The notes below the pieces were generated by a model, which was not told where the DNA came from, did not search any database, and saw nothing but the letters and a program-made list of their open reading frames with translations. Positions 10,015 to 20,204 of a stretch of 64,000 bases of DNA are shown piece by piece. Every line of letters begins with the position of its first letter. The stretch's first letter is position 1. The DNA is from Flavobacterium sp. CF108 (GTDB taxonomy: Bacteria > Bacteroidota > Bacteroidia > Flavobacteriales > Flavobacteriaceae). The stretch covers positions 1 through 64,000 of the forward strand of contig NZ_FQWW01000002.1 in the NCBI RefSeq assembly GCF_900129795.1, read 5' to 3'. The position numbers were made by a program, and so were the translations under genes.

Positions 10015-11208
10015 TTATTTCATAGCTACTTTAGCTACCGCAGCCTTAACAGTATCGATAACTGCTTTTACAGTATCTTTTACTTTAGCAGCAGTATCTG
10101 CAGCAGTTCCTTCAACTCCTTCAGCTGGTTTTTCAGCAGCTGCTGCCGCTTTAATATCCTGAGCTAAAGTTGTTTTTTCACTTAACCATTTTTTATAATC
10201 CTCAGGAGTATCAACAACAACTTTCATTTGCATGTTATAGTGTGAAGCTCCACAGATTTTATTACATAATAATAAATAATCAAATGTATAAGGATCTAAA
10301 GCAGTTCCTCCTTTTGCAACTAATTCAATACTTTTTTCAGATCTAAGTTTATTGATATTTGCCACTTTTTCAATCATAAATGGCAACTCTCTGTACTCTG
10401 CAGTAGTATAAGTTGGAACAAAAGCAAATTCAGTAACCATTCCAGGTACACAGTTCATCTGCGCTCTAAAGTGAGGCATATAAGCTGAGTGTAAAACGTC
10501 TTGAGAACGCATTTTGAAATGTACTTTTTTACCTTTAGGAATATGCAGTTCAGTAACTACAATATCATCTTGAGAATTAGGATCTGACATATCAACTCCT
10601 AATGTGTTTATCCCTTCAATTAAACGTACGTTAGCTTTTCCTAAAACATTATCATTTCCTGCGTATCTAGCAGTCCATTTAAATTGTTGAGCGTATAATT
10701 CAATTTCAACTACATCTTCATCTTTATCAACAAACATAATGTTATTCCAAGCATACAATCCGTAAAGAATTAAACAAGCTAAAACTACAGATGGAATAAT
10801 ACTCCAAATTGCTTCTAATTTATTACTATCAGCAAAGAATAATGCTTTTCTATCTTTATGCCCTCTATTTTTAAAAGAGAACCAATATAATAAACCTTGT
10901 GTAATAAATTGAACTACAAAAATTAAAACCCAAGTAATATTCATCAAATTATCTACTAAAAGTCCATGCTCTGAAGCTGGCGTATGAAGCGCTAAACCAC
11001 CCCATTTTAGTAAACCATAAATAGTAAATATATATATGAATGCCAAGAAGCCAAACATAACATATCCTTGAATGTTATTATCATTATCCGATGCAACTTG
11101 AGAATCGTCCGAAGAAGATCCTACTTGAGTAAGATCAAATATCTTGGTCAATTGCCAAAGCGCAACTGCTAATAAAACTAAAACTATAATTACCAACAAA
11201 CTTGTCAT
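10015..11208 (-). CDS. coxB: Cytochrome c oxidase subunit II
   Basis: CoxB carries the CuA centre that takes electrons from cytochrome c or directly from ACIII. The C-terminal cupredoxin domain shows H240 and C315-x3-C319-x3-H323-x2-M326, a complete CuA set. The N-terminus is longer than usual: hydrophobic segments at about 1-20 and 50-72 precede the two standard helices (about 88-110 and 132-155). The last 60 residues form an Ala/Lys/Thr-rich low-complexity tail with no CXXCH, so there is no fused cytochrome c. It lies between actF (19 bp upstream) and coxA (30 bp downstream) in one operon. Confidence 0.95.
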   Translation of the reverse strand: MTSLLVIIVLVLLAVALWQLTKIFDLTQVGSSSDDSQVASDNDNNIQGYVMFGFLAFIYIFTIYGLLKWGGLALHTPASEHGLLVDNLMNITWVLIFVVQFITQGLLYWFSFKNRGHKDRKALFFADSNKLEAIWSIIPSVVLACLILYGLYAWNNIMFVDKDEDVVEIELYAQQFKWTARYAGNDNVLGKANVRLIEGINTLGVDMSDPNSQDDIVVTELHIPKGKKVHFKMRSQDVLHSAYMPHFRAQMNCVPGMVTEFAFVPTYTTAEYRELPFMIEKVANINKLRSEKSIELVAKGGTALDPYTFDYLLLCNKICGASHYNMQMKVVVDTPEDYKKWLSEKTTLAQDIKAAAAAEKPAEGVEGTAADTAAKVKDTVKAVIDTVKAAVAKVAMK

Positions 11209-11227
11209 CTGTTTACTTCTTTAAATA

Positions 11228-12625
11228 TTAATAATGAAAATGTTTACTTTCTTCGATGAAAGGATTTCTTTTTGCAAGCAAAGGTGATTTAGTTAATGCG
11301 GTAAATACAACAAATATAAATAGACCTAAGAAGAAAAGAATAGACGCAATTTCAGGAACTCCAATAAACCATTTGTCTCCAACTGTACCAGGCATAATCA
11401 TATTAAAGAAATCAACATAATGACCTAATAATATTACAACACCTGCCATAACAATAACCCAGCTAAGACGTTTAAAGTCAGTATTGATTAATATTAATAA
11501 TGGGAAAACAAAGTTCATAACAACCGCACCAAAGAAAGGCAGGTTATATAATTGAATTCTTGTTACAAAATAAGTTACCTCCTCTGGAATGTTTGCATAC
11601 CAGATCAACATGAATTGAGAAAACCATAAATAAGTCCAGAAAACACTAATACCAAACATGAATTTAGCTAAATCGTGAATATGGCTTGTATTTACGTATT
11701 CTAAATATCCTTTAGATTTTAAATATATTGTAACTAAAGCTATCGAAGTAATTCCGCTTACAAAGAAAGAAGCAAAAACATACCATCCAAACAAAGTACT
11801 GAACCAGTGAGGATCAAATGACATAATCCAATCCCAAGACATAATTGACTCAGAAACAATAAAGAAAACTAAGAATCCAGCAGATAACTTAAAGTTCTTT
11901 TTGTAGTATAGATCATCATTAGCTTCATCTTGAGCTAAACAGTTTTTTCTTGAATAGTGACGGTATAAATTCCATCCTAGTAAAAAGATACCAGCTCTAA
12001 CGATCCAAAAAGGAAAGTTTAAGTAACCAGCTTTACCAGCAATAATTTCATCGTAGTTAGCGCTTTTTGGATCAGTAACTCCTTCTCCTAACCATACAAA
12101 AATATGATTGAAATGTAATCCGCATAAAACTAAGATTATAAAAAAGATGATAGAACCAGCAGGTAAATATGCTGTAATACCTTGCATTACTCTAAATAAA
12201 ACCGGAGACCAACCTGCCTGAGCAACTTGTTGAATAGCATAAAAAGCTAAAACCCCCATAGAAAGCAGTAAAAAGAAAATACAAGCTACATATAATGCAG
12301 ACCAAGGCTTGTTTTGCAATTGGTGCAATACGTGATTTAAATGTTCTGTGTGTTCATCAGCAGCACCAACTTTTGCATGCTCCCCACCTTTGTGTTCTTC
12401 GTGTGAAGCTTCAGCAGCCGCTTCATGATGTCCTGCTTCTTTATGAGAAACCTCTGCAGATTCTGCATGTGCAGCACCATGTTCTCCATGAGCCTCAGCA
12501 GCTAGTATTTTTTCAACTTCTTGAATATCTTTAGGCGCACTTAAAAAACCATACCCAATTCCTAATAGTCCAAGAACCATTAAGATGATAGAAAAAGTTT
12601 TTAATTTACTTGAAAATGTATACAT
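11228..12625 (-). CDS. actF: Alternative complex III subunit ActF
   Basis: ActF is a polytopic inner-membrane subunit of ACIII, homologous to ActC/NrfD-type quinol-interacting subunits. I start it at the ATG at 12625 (465 residues); the frame is open to a TTG at 12652 but the ATG is more likely. After the first helix comes a striking His/Glu/Ala-rich stretch, about residues 35-95 (motifs such as AHGEHGAAHAES and SHKEAGHH), then about 10 membrane helices with PFWIVRAG and MSWDWIMSFDPHW segments typical of the family. It follows actE directly and precedes coxB by 19 bp. Confidence 0.92.
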   Translation of the reverse strand: MYTFSSKLKTFSIILMVLGLLGIGYGFLSAPKDIQEVEKILAAEAHGEHGAAHAESAEVSHKEAGHHEAAAEASHEEHKGGEHAKVGAADEHTEHLNHVLHQLQNKPWSALYVACIFFLLLSMGVLAFYAIQQVAQAGWSPVLFRVMQGITAYLPAGSIIFFIILVLCGLHFNHIFVWLGEGVTDPKSANYDEIIAGKAGYLNFPFWIVRAGIFLLGWNLYRHYSRKNCLAQDEANDDLYYKKNFKLSAGFLVFFIVSESIMSWDWIMSFDPHWFSTLFGWYVFASFFVSGITSIALVTIYLKSKGYLEYVNTSHIHDLAKFMFGISVFWTYLWFSQFMLIWYANIPEEVTYFVTRIQLYNLPFFGAVVMNFVFPLLILINTDFKRLSWVIVMAGVVILLGHYVDFFNMIMPGTVGDKWFIGVPEIASILFFLGLFIFVVFTALTKSPLLAKRNPFIEESKHFHY

Positions 12626-12652
12626 ATCTATTACGATCAGTTTGTTCAACAA

Positions 12653-13198
12653 TTATAATTGGCTTTTTAGTTTTAGAACATAGTCAGCAACTAACCAACG
12701 TTCGTGGGCACTTAATTGATTTGCGTGTGAACCCATTGCATTTAAACCATAAGTTTCAACATGAAATATACTTCCTTCAGTAATATCTCTGTCTTTATAG
12801 CTAGGTACTCCAAGAAATTTTTCTCTTTCAACCAATTTACCTTTACCGTTACCAGCAGCACCATGGCAGCTAATACAATAAATTTCGAAAAGTTCTTTAC
12901 CTTTTCCAGAATTTCTTTCTTCTTCAGTCAAAGGAGATTTTAAATTAGCTTTTGCCAATTCATAACCTGCAGTTGAATTTTCATATTCATAAGGTTCAAA
13001 ACCTCTATTAATCGTTCCTTCAACAGGAAGCTGTCCTTCTTTGTCTCCTTTAAATATTTTTGCCTCTGTATATGGCTCATAAGCCACAGACTCATACATA
13101 TTTGGGAAATACTGATAGTTTGGTGCCGAATTATTGTGGCAAGATGAAACTAAAATAGTTATACCAACTAAAAGTGTTATTTTATATATCCTTTTCAT
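12653..13198 (-). CDS. actE: Alternative complex III monohaem cytochrome c lipoprotein ActE
   Basis: This is a 181-residue lipoprotein: signal sequence with lipobox LVSSC (lipidated C20), then one class I cytochrome c domain with haem motif CISCH (108-112) and candidate axial Met in the NAMGSH segment. It is the membrane-anchored monohaem subunit that passes electrons from ACIII towards the oxidase. It lies 8 bp downstream of actD. The alternative is a free cytochrome c, but operon order and the lipobox fit ActE well. Confidence 0.93.
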   Translation of the reverse strand: MKRIYKITLLVGITILVSSCHNNSAPNYQYFPNMYESVAYEPYTEAKIFKGDKEGQLPVEGTINRGFEPYEYENSTAGYELAKANLKSPLTEEERNSGKGKELFEIYCISCHGAAGNGKGKLVEREKFLGVPSYKDRDITEGSIFHVETYGLNAMGSHANQLSAHERWLVADYVLKLKSQL

Positions 13199-13206
13199 AG
13201 CTACAA

Positions 13207-13731
13207 TTAATTCTTTTCAATTACTTTAACTTCAACAGCTCCTGTACCTTCGAAAAAAGAAACAAGTTCTGCTTCGTTATCGTTTACAGCAACTTCCATT
13301 AAGAAATGGTCATCTGTTGTTCTTACATCAGGATTTTCAGCTTGCTTAAATGGCCATAATCTACTTCTCATATAAAAAGTAATTACCATTAAGTGCGCAG
13401 CAAAAAATACAGTCATCTCAAACATAATTGGCACAAAAGAAGGCATATTCTGAATGAAACTAAAACTTGGTTTTCCACCAATATCCTGCGGCCAGTCATG
13501 AATCATAATATAACTCATCATAAATGTTGCAACAGAAATACCAACACATCCATATAGGAAAGCACAAATTGCTAATCTTGTTGGTGCTAAACCCATAGCC
13601 TTATCCAATCCGTGAACTGGGAATGGAGTAAAAACCTCTTCAATATGATGATGAGCAGCTCTTGTTTTCTTTACTGCATCCATCAAAATATCATCGTCAT
13701 TATAAATGGCGTATATTACTTTATTACTCAT
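13207..13731 (-). CDS. actD: Alternative complex III subunit ActD (DUF3341)
   Basis: This 174-residue membrane protein has two transmembrane helices (about 57-80 and 100-125), an N-terminal soluble part beginning KVIYAIYNDDDILMDAVKK and the PFPVHGLDKAMGL motif of DUF3341. No cofactor ligands are visible; the family is the structural membrane-peripheral ActD subunit. Its ATG lies inside the end of actC (8-bp overlap), so the two are probably translationally coupled. Confidence 0.93.
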   Translation of the reverse strand: MSNKVIYAIYNDDDILMDAVKKTRAAHHHIEEVFTPFPVHGLDKAMGLAPTRLAICAFLYGCVGISVATFMMSYIMIHDWPQDIGGKPSFSFIQNMPSFVPIMFEMTVFFAAHLMVITFYMRSRLWPFKQAENPDVRTTDDHFLMEVAVNDNEAELVSFFEGTGAVEVKVIEKN

Positions 13732-15124
13732 GATGTGAATCTTTATTTGCTCTTTCTCTAATGTAATTATCTCCTGTTCCTTTCAAAATTGTTTTTACCT
13801 CTGCCTGAGCAATTACAGGGAATGTTCTAGAGTATAATAAAAACAATACAAAGAAGAAACCAATTGTTCCGATGAAAATTCCAATATCAACAAATGTTGG
13901 TGAGAACATTGTCCAAGAAGATGGAAGGTAATCTCTATGTAAAGAAGTAACAATAATTACGAATCTTTCAAACCACATTCCAATGTTTACAACGATCGAA
14001 ATAATAAATGAAAACATGATACTTGTTCTTAATTTTTTGAACCACATAAATTGTGGAGAGAAAACGTTACAAGTCATCATTGACCAATATGCCCACCAGT
14101 AAGGTCCGGTAGCTCTGTTTAAGAATGCATATTGCTCATATTCTACACCTGAATACCAAGCTACGAATAACTCAGTGATGTAAGCCACACCAACGATAGA
14201 ACCAGTAATCATGATAATGATGTTCATTAATTCGATATGCTGTAATGTGATGTATGCTTCAAGGTTAGAAACTTTTCTCATTACGATCAACAATGTGTTT
14301 ACCATCGCAAATCCTGAGAATACCGCTCCAGCAACGAAGTATGGAGGGAAAATTGTTGTATGCCATCCTGGAATTACAGAAGTAGCAAAGTCCATAGATA
14401 CAATCGTGTGTACAGAAAGTACAAGAGGTGTAGCTAAACCAGCTAATACTAAAGATACTTCTTCAAAACGCTGCCAGTCTTTAGCTCTTCCACTCCATCC
14501 GAAACTTAAGATAGAATAAACTCTTTTATTAAATGGAGTTATGGCTCTATCACGAAGCATTGCAAAGTCAGGTAATAAACCAGTCCACCAGAAAACTAAT
14601 GATACTGAAAGATACGTTGAGATTGCGAATACGTCCCAAAGCAATGGTGAGTTAAAGTTTACCCATAAAGATCCAAATTGATTTGGAATAGGTAAAACCC
14701 AGTATGCTAACCATGGACGTCCCATGTGAATAATTGGAAATAAACCTGCTTGAACTACTGAGAAAATAGTCATTGCTTCTGCAGAACGGTTAATAGCCAT
14801 TCTCCAACGTTGACGGAAAAGTAATAATACCGCAGAAATCAAAGTTCCAGCGTGACCAATACCAACCCACCAAACGAAGTTAGTAATATCCCAAGCCCAA
14901 CCAACTGTTTTATTTAATCCCCATGTTCCAATTCCGGTAGATACGGTGTAAATTATACAGCCTAACCCCCAAAGGAAGGCTGTTAATGCGATTGAAAATA
15001 CAATCCACCATTGTTTATTTGCAGGGCCTTCAACAGGCGCTGCCACATCTACGGTTACATCGTGATATGATTTATCACCTATAACTAAAGGTTTTCTAAT
15101 GGGTGCTTCGTAATGAGACGACAT
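13724..15124 (-). CDS. actC: Alternative complex III NrfD-like quinol subunit ActC
   Basis: This is a 466-residue integral membrane protein of the NrfD/PsrC family with about 10 helices, the menaquinol-oxidising subunit of ACIII. Characteristic segments are the GIGHAGTLISAVLLLFRQRW helix and HMGRPWLAYW. It lies 34 bp after actB and overlaps actD. Confidence 0.95.
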   Translation of the reverse strand: MSSHYEAPIRKPLVIGDKSYHDVTVDVAAPVEGPANKQWWIVFSIALTAFLWGLGCIIYTVSTGIGTWGLNKTVGWAWDITNFVWWVGIGHAGTLISAVLLLFRQRWRMAINRSAEAMTIFSVVQAGLFPIIHMGRPWLAYWVLPIPNQFGSLWVNFNSPLLWDVFAISTYLSVSLVFWWTGLLPDFAMLRDRAITPFNKRVYSILSFGWSGRAKDWQRFEEVSLVLAGLATPLVLSVHTIVSMDFATSVIPGWHTTIFPPYFVAGAVFSGFAMVNTLLIVMRKVSNLEAYITLQHIELMNIIIMITGSIVGVAYITELFVAWYSGVEYEQYAFLNRATGPYWWAYWSMMTCNVFSPQFMWFKKLRTSIMFSFIISIVVNIGMWFERFVIIVTSLHRDYLPSSWTMFSPTFVDIGIFIGTIGFFFVLFLLYSRTFPVIAQAEVKTILKGTGDNYIRERANKDSHHE

Positions 15125-15158
15125 AATCCTTTATATTGTTTCTTAATTAATAATTTTT

Positions 15159-18100
15159 CTAAGTGTTTCTAACTTTAACATGGTAAACCACATTAGGTTT
15201 TGTTCCTACATGCTCTAACAAGTGATATGATCTATCATCAGCAGCTAATTTAGCCACTTTACTTTCAGCATCATTAACATCACCAAATATCATTGCTCCA
15301 GAAGAACAAGCACTTGAACAAGCTGTTTGGAATTCTCCATCAACAATTGGACGCCCTTCTTTTTTCGCATTTAATATAGTAGCTTGTGTCATTTGAATAC
15401 ACATAGAACATTTTTCCATAACTCCACGAGAACGAACGTTTACGTCTGGGTTTAATACCATACGACCTAAATCATCATTCATGTGATAATCGAATTCACT
15501 GTTTTTGTTATACAAGAACCAGTTGAAACGACGAACTTTATATGGACAGTTATTAGCACAGTAACGAGTACCAACACATCTGTTATATGCCATGTGGTTT
15601 TGACCTTGACGACCGTGAGAAGTTGCAGCAACCGGACAAACTGTTTCACATGGTGCGTGATTACAGTGTTGACACATTACAGGCTGGAATGCCACTTGTG
15701 GGTTATCTCCAGGTTTTTCCATTTCATTAAATGTAGATAATGAACTAGATAAACCAGCAATTTTTTCTTTTCTTTCGTTATCACCTTCAAAAGTACTTTC
15801 AGAAGAATAATATCTGTCAATACGCAACCAGTGCATATCACGGCTTCTTCTTACCTCTGCTTTACCAACAACTGGTACGTTGTTTTCAGCATGACAAGCA
15901 ATAACACATGCTCCACATCCTGTACAAGCATTTAAGTCAATCGAAAGATTAAAGTGATGACCAGTAGAACGATCAAATGATTCCCATAAATCAACAGTAG
16001 TAGCTTTAACTTCCTGGTGATCTAAAGATACCATTGGCTGTGGGTTCCAATGTTCAGCATTTTCCTTATTAAATACGTCTAGAGTAGTTTCTTTAATGAT
16101 ATCTCCTCTACCCATTAATGTTTTCTGACCTTGAACACAAGCAAACTCATGCTCTCCATTTGCCTTAGCAATAGAAACAGATTGAACACTATTGAAATTT
16201 TTATATAAAGCGTAAGCATTCAAACCTACTTGCATTTCTTCTTTTAGAGAAGCTTTACGACCGTAACCAACAGCTAAACCAACTGTTCCAACAGCTTGTC
16301 CTGGCTGAACAATTACCGGAACATTTTCTAATTTAGAACCATCAGCAGTAGTAATAGTAGCATAACTACCATTCAAACCTCCATTTGCAACAATTTCATT
16401 TGATAATCCTAATTTCTTAGCATCTGTATTTGAAACTGTAACATAATTATCCCAAGAAACTCTTGTAATTGGATCTGGAAACTCTTGTAACCAAGGGTTG
16501 TTTGCATGTTGTCCATCACCCATACCTGTTTTAGTATACAATACTAATTCAAAGTCTCCAGCAGATTTTGATTTTGAAAGTACACTTGCAGCACCAGCGA
16601 AATCAAATGAACCACCAGCTAAAGCAGTAGAACCAATTACAAAAACACCATCATGTAAAACTTTATTCCAAGAAGAACCTGCTATAATTGCAGCTGAATT
16701 AGCTTTCAAATAATCATAGAAAGTTCCAGGAGTTCCATTTAAAGATAATAAAACGTCTTGAAATTGTTTTGTATTGAAAATTGGACGAATAGTTGGTTGT
16801 GTTAAACTATAAGTTCCTTTTGTAATAACTACATCACCCCAAGATTCTAAGTAATGAGGAGCCGGAGCCGCAACTTTAACAATAGAAGCAGTTTCATCAT
16901 CTCTTAAAGAAAAAGCAACTGATGTGTCTACTTTTTTCAATCCAGATACAAAAGAAGCTGAATCAGCTAAAGTGTAAACTGGGTTAACGCCGCTCATAAT
17001 TAAAGTATGAACACTTCCAGCATTCATATCTTTTATCAATTGAGCAATAACAGCATTAGATCCTTTTCTAATTTGTCTTGTTCCTGCTGTATTAAAAGCT
17101 TCACTAGCCAATACCTGATTGATAGCTAAAACTAATAATTGTGCATTTTTATCTTCGATTCCTGATACTAAAATTCCTTTTGTACCAGATGCTTTTAATT
17201 GCTGTGCTGCTTTTACAACTTCTGCTTTAAATTTAGCATCTAAAGTAACCGGAACAGAAGCACCAACAACAATATTATAAATTTGAACTAAAGCTTGTTT
17301 TTGATCAGCTGTACTCATTGGTACACGCTTATCAGCAGCAGCTCCAGATAAAGTCATATTTGATTCAAACTGAAAATGACGAGACATTTTTCCGTTTTGA
17401 GGAATACGTCCTTTTGCATATCCAGCATCATATCCACCACCTTGCCAGTCTCCTAAGAAATCAGCACCAACAGATACAATTAATGAAGCTTTTGAAAAAT
17501 CATAATCAACCAAAGCTCTTTCACCATATACAGTTTCGAACGCATCTAATGCATCAGAAGAAGAAACCGCATCATAAACAACATGTTTTGCATTTGGGTT
17601 TTTAGCAATAAACTCACCTATTAATTTCTCAGTAGATGGACTTGCTAATGTATTAGTCAACAATACAACCTGTCCGCCTTTAGCTTTTGCTTTAGCCAAA
17701 GCTGATTTAATTTCTAAATCAACAGTAGACCAGCTAGTATTTTTACCATCTTTCTTTGGCTCTTTCAAACGTCCGCTATCATACAACGATAAGATAGATG
17801 CATGAACTCTAGCATTAGCTGAAAACTTAGCTCCAGAAATAGTATTGTTTTCAATTTTAATTGGACGACCCTCACGAGTTTTCACCAAAAGGTTAGCAAA
17901 ATCAAAACCATCAAAAACAGTAGTTGCATAGTAATCTGCAACACCAGGAATGATTTGCTCTGGTTGTAATACATAAGGGATAGACTTGTGCACAGGACCT
18001 TCACAAGCAGCAAGTGTAACTGCCGCAGTACTAAATCCTACGTACTTTAAAAAGTCACGACGTGAAGTTCCAGATGAAGCTAAAGCATCTGCATTTCCTA

Positions 18101-18212
18101 AGAATTCATCCGTAGGAATTTCTTCAACAAATTCGTTATTTCTAAGCGCCTCAACAATAGAACTATTTTCTAGTTCTTCAACACTTTTCCAGTATTTTTT
18201 GTTTGATGACAT
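15159..18212 (-). CDS. actB: Alternative complex III iron-sulfur subunit ActB
   Basis: ActB is a fusion of a molybdopterin-oxidoreductase-like part that has lost its cofactor and a ferredoxin-like part with several Fe-S clusters; it forms the periplasmic arm of ACIII. Near residue 50 there is a twin-arginine signal (SRRDFLKYVG) ending in a lipobox-like AAC at about 69, so export is by Tat with probable lipidation. The C-terminal third has four Cys clusters: CTGCGACVIACH, CQHCNHAPCETVCP, CVGTRYCANNCP and CSMC with a distant CSSAC. The 1017-residue length is usual for Flavobacteriia. It is second in the operon, 32 bp after actA. Confidence 0.95.
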   Translation of the reverse strand: MSSNKKYWKSVEELENSSIVEALRNNEFVEEIPTDEFLGNADALASSGTSRRDFLKYVGFSTAAVTLAACEGPVHKSIPYVLQPEQIIPGVADYYATTVFDGFDFANLLVKTREGRPIKIENNTISGAKFSANARVHASILSLYDSGRLKEPKKDGKNTSWSTVDLEIKSALAKAKAKGGQVVLLTNTLASPSTEKLIGEFIAKNPNAKHVVYDAVSSSDALDAFETVYGERALVDYDFSKASLIVSVGADFLGDWQGGGYDAGYAKGRIPQNGKMSRHFQFESNMTLSGAAADKRVPMSTADQKQALVQIYNIVVGASVPVTLDAKFKAEVVKAAQQLKASGTKGILVSGIEDKNAQLLVLAINQVLASEAFNTAGTRQIRKGSNAVIAQLIKDMNAGSVHTLIMSGVNPVYTLADSASFVSGLKKVDTSVAFSLRDDETASIVKVAAPAPHYLESWGDVVITKGTYSLTQPTIRPIFNTKQFQDVLLSLNGTPGTFYDYLKANSAAIIAGSSWNKVLHDGVFVIGSTALAGGSFDFAGAASVLSKSKSAGDFELVLYTKTGMGDGQHANNPWLQEFPDPITRVSWDNYVTVSNTDAKKLGLSNEIVANGGLNGSYATITTADGSKLENVPVIVQPGQAVGTVGLAVGYGRKASLKEEMQVGLNAYALYKNFNSVQSVSIAKANGEHEFACVQGQKTLMGRGDIIKETTLDVFNKENAEHWNPQPMVSLDHQEVKATTVDLWESFDRSTGHHFNLSIDLNACTGCGACVIACHAENNVPVVGKAEVRRSRDMHWLRIDRYYSSESTFEGDNERKEKIAGLSSSLSTFNEMEKPGDNPQVAFQPVMCQHCNHAPCETVCPVAATSHGRQGQNHMAYNRCVGTRYCANNCPYKVRRFNWFLYNKNSEFDYHMNDDLGRMVLNPDVNVRSRGVMEKCSMCIQMTQATILNAKKEGRPIVDGEFQTACSSACSSGAMIFGDVNDAESKVAKLAADDRSYHLLEHVGTKPNVVYHVKVRNT

Positions 18213-18244
18213 TGTATATAAATATTAAAATCTTAATAATTCGA

Positions 18245-19582
18245 TTAATAGTGGCATTTACCGCATTCTAAACCTCCCATTTGCGCTGCAGTTAATTTCT
18301 CTACACCGTATTTTTTAGAAAGTTCAGCATGAATTTTATCATAATATGCATTTCCTTCCATCTTAACATCAGTTTTTCTATGGCAGTCAATACACCATCC
18401 CATTGTTAATTTAGAATATTGCTTCATGATTTCAAATTCCTGCACTGGACCGTGACAAGTTTGACATTCAACTCCTGCAACAGAAACGTGTTGTGAGTGA
18501 TTGAAGTAAACAAAATCAGGAAGATTGTGAATACGAACCCATTTTACAGGCTGTGTTTTTCCAGTATAAGCCTGTTTAGTCTTATCCCATCCAACAGCAT
18601 CGTATAATTTTTGAATCTGAGCATCGTAAAATGCTTTGCTGTACTCAGCAGTAGCAGTAGTTTCTGCAACTTCAGAAATATTTTTATGACAGTTCATACA
18701 AACATTTAAAGAAGGAATACCAGCCGTTTTACTTACACGTGCAGCAGAGTGACAATATTTACAATTGATCTCATTATCACCAGCGTGAATTTTGTGTGAA
18801 TAGTGAATTGGCTGAATTGGCTCATAATTCTGATCAACACCAACCTGCATCAAGTATCCGTACACAAAGTAACCACTAGCTAAAAGCAAGAATATAGAAG
18901 TAACTAATACTAAAAATTGGTTTTTAGCAAATGCTTTCCAAATTGGAGTTCTAGCTTCTTTAGGCCCAACTACGATTCCATTATTACTTGCAACTTTAGT
19001 TAATACTTTGTTCACCATGAACAACATAACAACTAAAATAGCCATTACTAAAGCAAGAGCCCCTAAAATAATATTATTAGAAATCCCACTTCCTTCTGCT
19101 TGAGGGCCAGTTGGTAAAGCAGCTGTAGTTCCAGCAGGTTTTTCTGGTATAGGCTGAGAAGTATAAGCGATAATATTATCAATATCAGCTTCTGCCAATT
19201 GAGGGAACGAAGTCATTACTGACTTGTTATTTTCCTCAAAAAGTTTAACAGCAACAGGGTCTCCTGATTTAATCATATCAGAGCTGTTGTGTACCCATTT
19301 GTAAATCCATGCCATATCGTGCTTAGAGGCAACGCCTCTTAAAGCAGGACCAGTTGATTTAGCATCTAATTTGTGACATGCAGCGCAATTTGCATTAAAA
19401 AGTTCTTTCCCTTTTACTGGATCACCACCGCCAGATGCAGCAGCAGGAGCAGCAGCAGCTTCAGTCGCCGCAGGAGCTGCAGCCGGATCTTGAGCAAATG
19501 AAGTTAGGGAGAAAATTAACGTTAGCGATAAACTAAGTAATAATTTTCTTGAGATCGAATTATGGTTACCCACCTTTTTCAT
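18245..19582 (-). CDS. actA: Alternative complex III multihaem cytochrome c ActA
   Basis: This 445-residue multihaem cytochrome is anchored in the inner membrane. After a signal sequence ending SFA|Q and an Ala/Pro-rich linker comes a class I cytochrome c domain with CAACH (66-70), then two helices (about 170-192 and 221-245), then a pentahaem domain with CKYCH (274), CMNCH (295), CQTCH (373), CIDCH (397) and CGKCH (440). That makes six CXXCH motifs in total. It is the first gene of actABCDEF-coxBA and follows a strong Bacteroidota promoter about 90 bp upstream. Confidence 0.95.
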   Translation of the reverse strand: MKKVGNHNSISRKLLLSLSLTLIFSLTSFAQDPAAAPAATEAAAAPAAASGGGDPVKGKELFNANCAACHKLDAKSTGPALRGVASKHDMAWIYKWVHNSSDMIKSGDPVAVKLFEENNKSVMTSFPQLAEADIDNIIAYTSQPIPEKPAGTTAALPTGPQAEGSGISNNIILGALALVMAILVVMLFMVNKVLTKVASNNGIVVGPKEARTPIWKAFAKNQFLVLVTSIFLLLASGYFVYGYLMQVGVDQNYEPIQPIHYSHKIHAGDNEINCKYCHSAARVSKTAGIPSLNVCMNCHKNISEVAETTATAEYSKAFYDAQIQKLYDAVGWDKTKQAYTGKTQPVKWVRIHNLPDFVYFNHSQHVSVAGVECQTCHGPVQEFEIMKQYSKLTMGWCIDCHRKTDVKMEGNAYYDKIHAELSKKYGVEKLTAAQMGGLECGKCHY

Positions 19583-19669
19583 ATAGTATAATAATTATCT
19601 ACTAATTTTTGGTATGATTTTTTCTGTAATAAGTCAGACAAAAATGTATACCTTCTTTTAAAACTTGCA

Positions 19670-19699
19670 CAAAAATACGACTTATGAACTATTCTCAAA
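19670..19699 (-). promoter_or_regulatory. Promoter of the act-cox operon
   Basis: On the minus strand TTTG (19696-19699), an 18-nt spacer and TATTTTTG (19670-19677) match the Bacteroidota consensus. The start codon of actA lies about 88 nt downstream. Confidence 0.75.
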
Positions 19700-19801
19700 A
19701 CCTTAAAATAGTCTTAAATATCAATTTATATCAATTCTAAATAATATTAAAATTTTACATACAAACTTTAAATAGTATTTTTGCATAAAAACCATCACAT
19801 T

Positions 19802-20191
19802 ATGAGAATTTTAACCTCTTCAAAAAACGTTTTCTTAACATTCACAATGTTAACATTAGCATATAATATTCATGCTCAAAGCCAAAATTTAACACTAAAT
19901 CAAGACCCAAAATTTGAGCAGTTATTGAACGACAAACGCAAATTTAACACATCAATAAGTACAAACGATTCTTATCGAATTCAAATTTTTAGCGGCAAAA
20001 GCGAAGATGCAAAAAAGACCTTGTCTGACTTCAAAAGAGAATACACAAATATTGACGGTACCATAATTTTCAACACTCCAAATTACAAGGTTATTGTTGG
20101 AAATTTTAAATCAAGAATAGAAGCTGAAAGAAATTTAATTGACATCAGAAAAAAATACAAAAGTGTCTTCCTAATGAAGCCGGGCAAATAA
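19802..20191 (+). CDS. Exported SPOR-domain protein
   Basis: The protein has 129 residues from the ATG at 19802; a TTG 21 bp upstream is less likely because it overlaps a -7-like box TATTTTTG (19776-19783). It has an N-terminal signal peptide (ending IHA|Q) and a C-terminal SPOR fold: YRIQIFSGKSEDAKK, then YKVIVGNFKSRIEAER. SPOR domains bind denuded peptidoglycan at division sites, so a periplasmic cell-wall role is inferred. It is divergent from actA and stands alone before a terminator. Confidence 0.85.
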   Translation: MRILTSSKNVFLTFTMLTLAYNIHAQSQNLTLNQDPKFEQLLNDKRKFNTSISTNDSYRIQIFSGKSEDAKKTLSDFKREYTNIDGTIIFNTPNYKVIVGNFKSRIEAERNLIDIRKKYKSVFLMKPGK

Positions 20192-20204
20192 TTTAAAACT
20201 AAAT

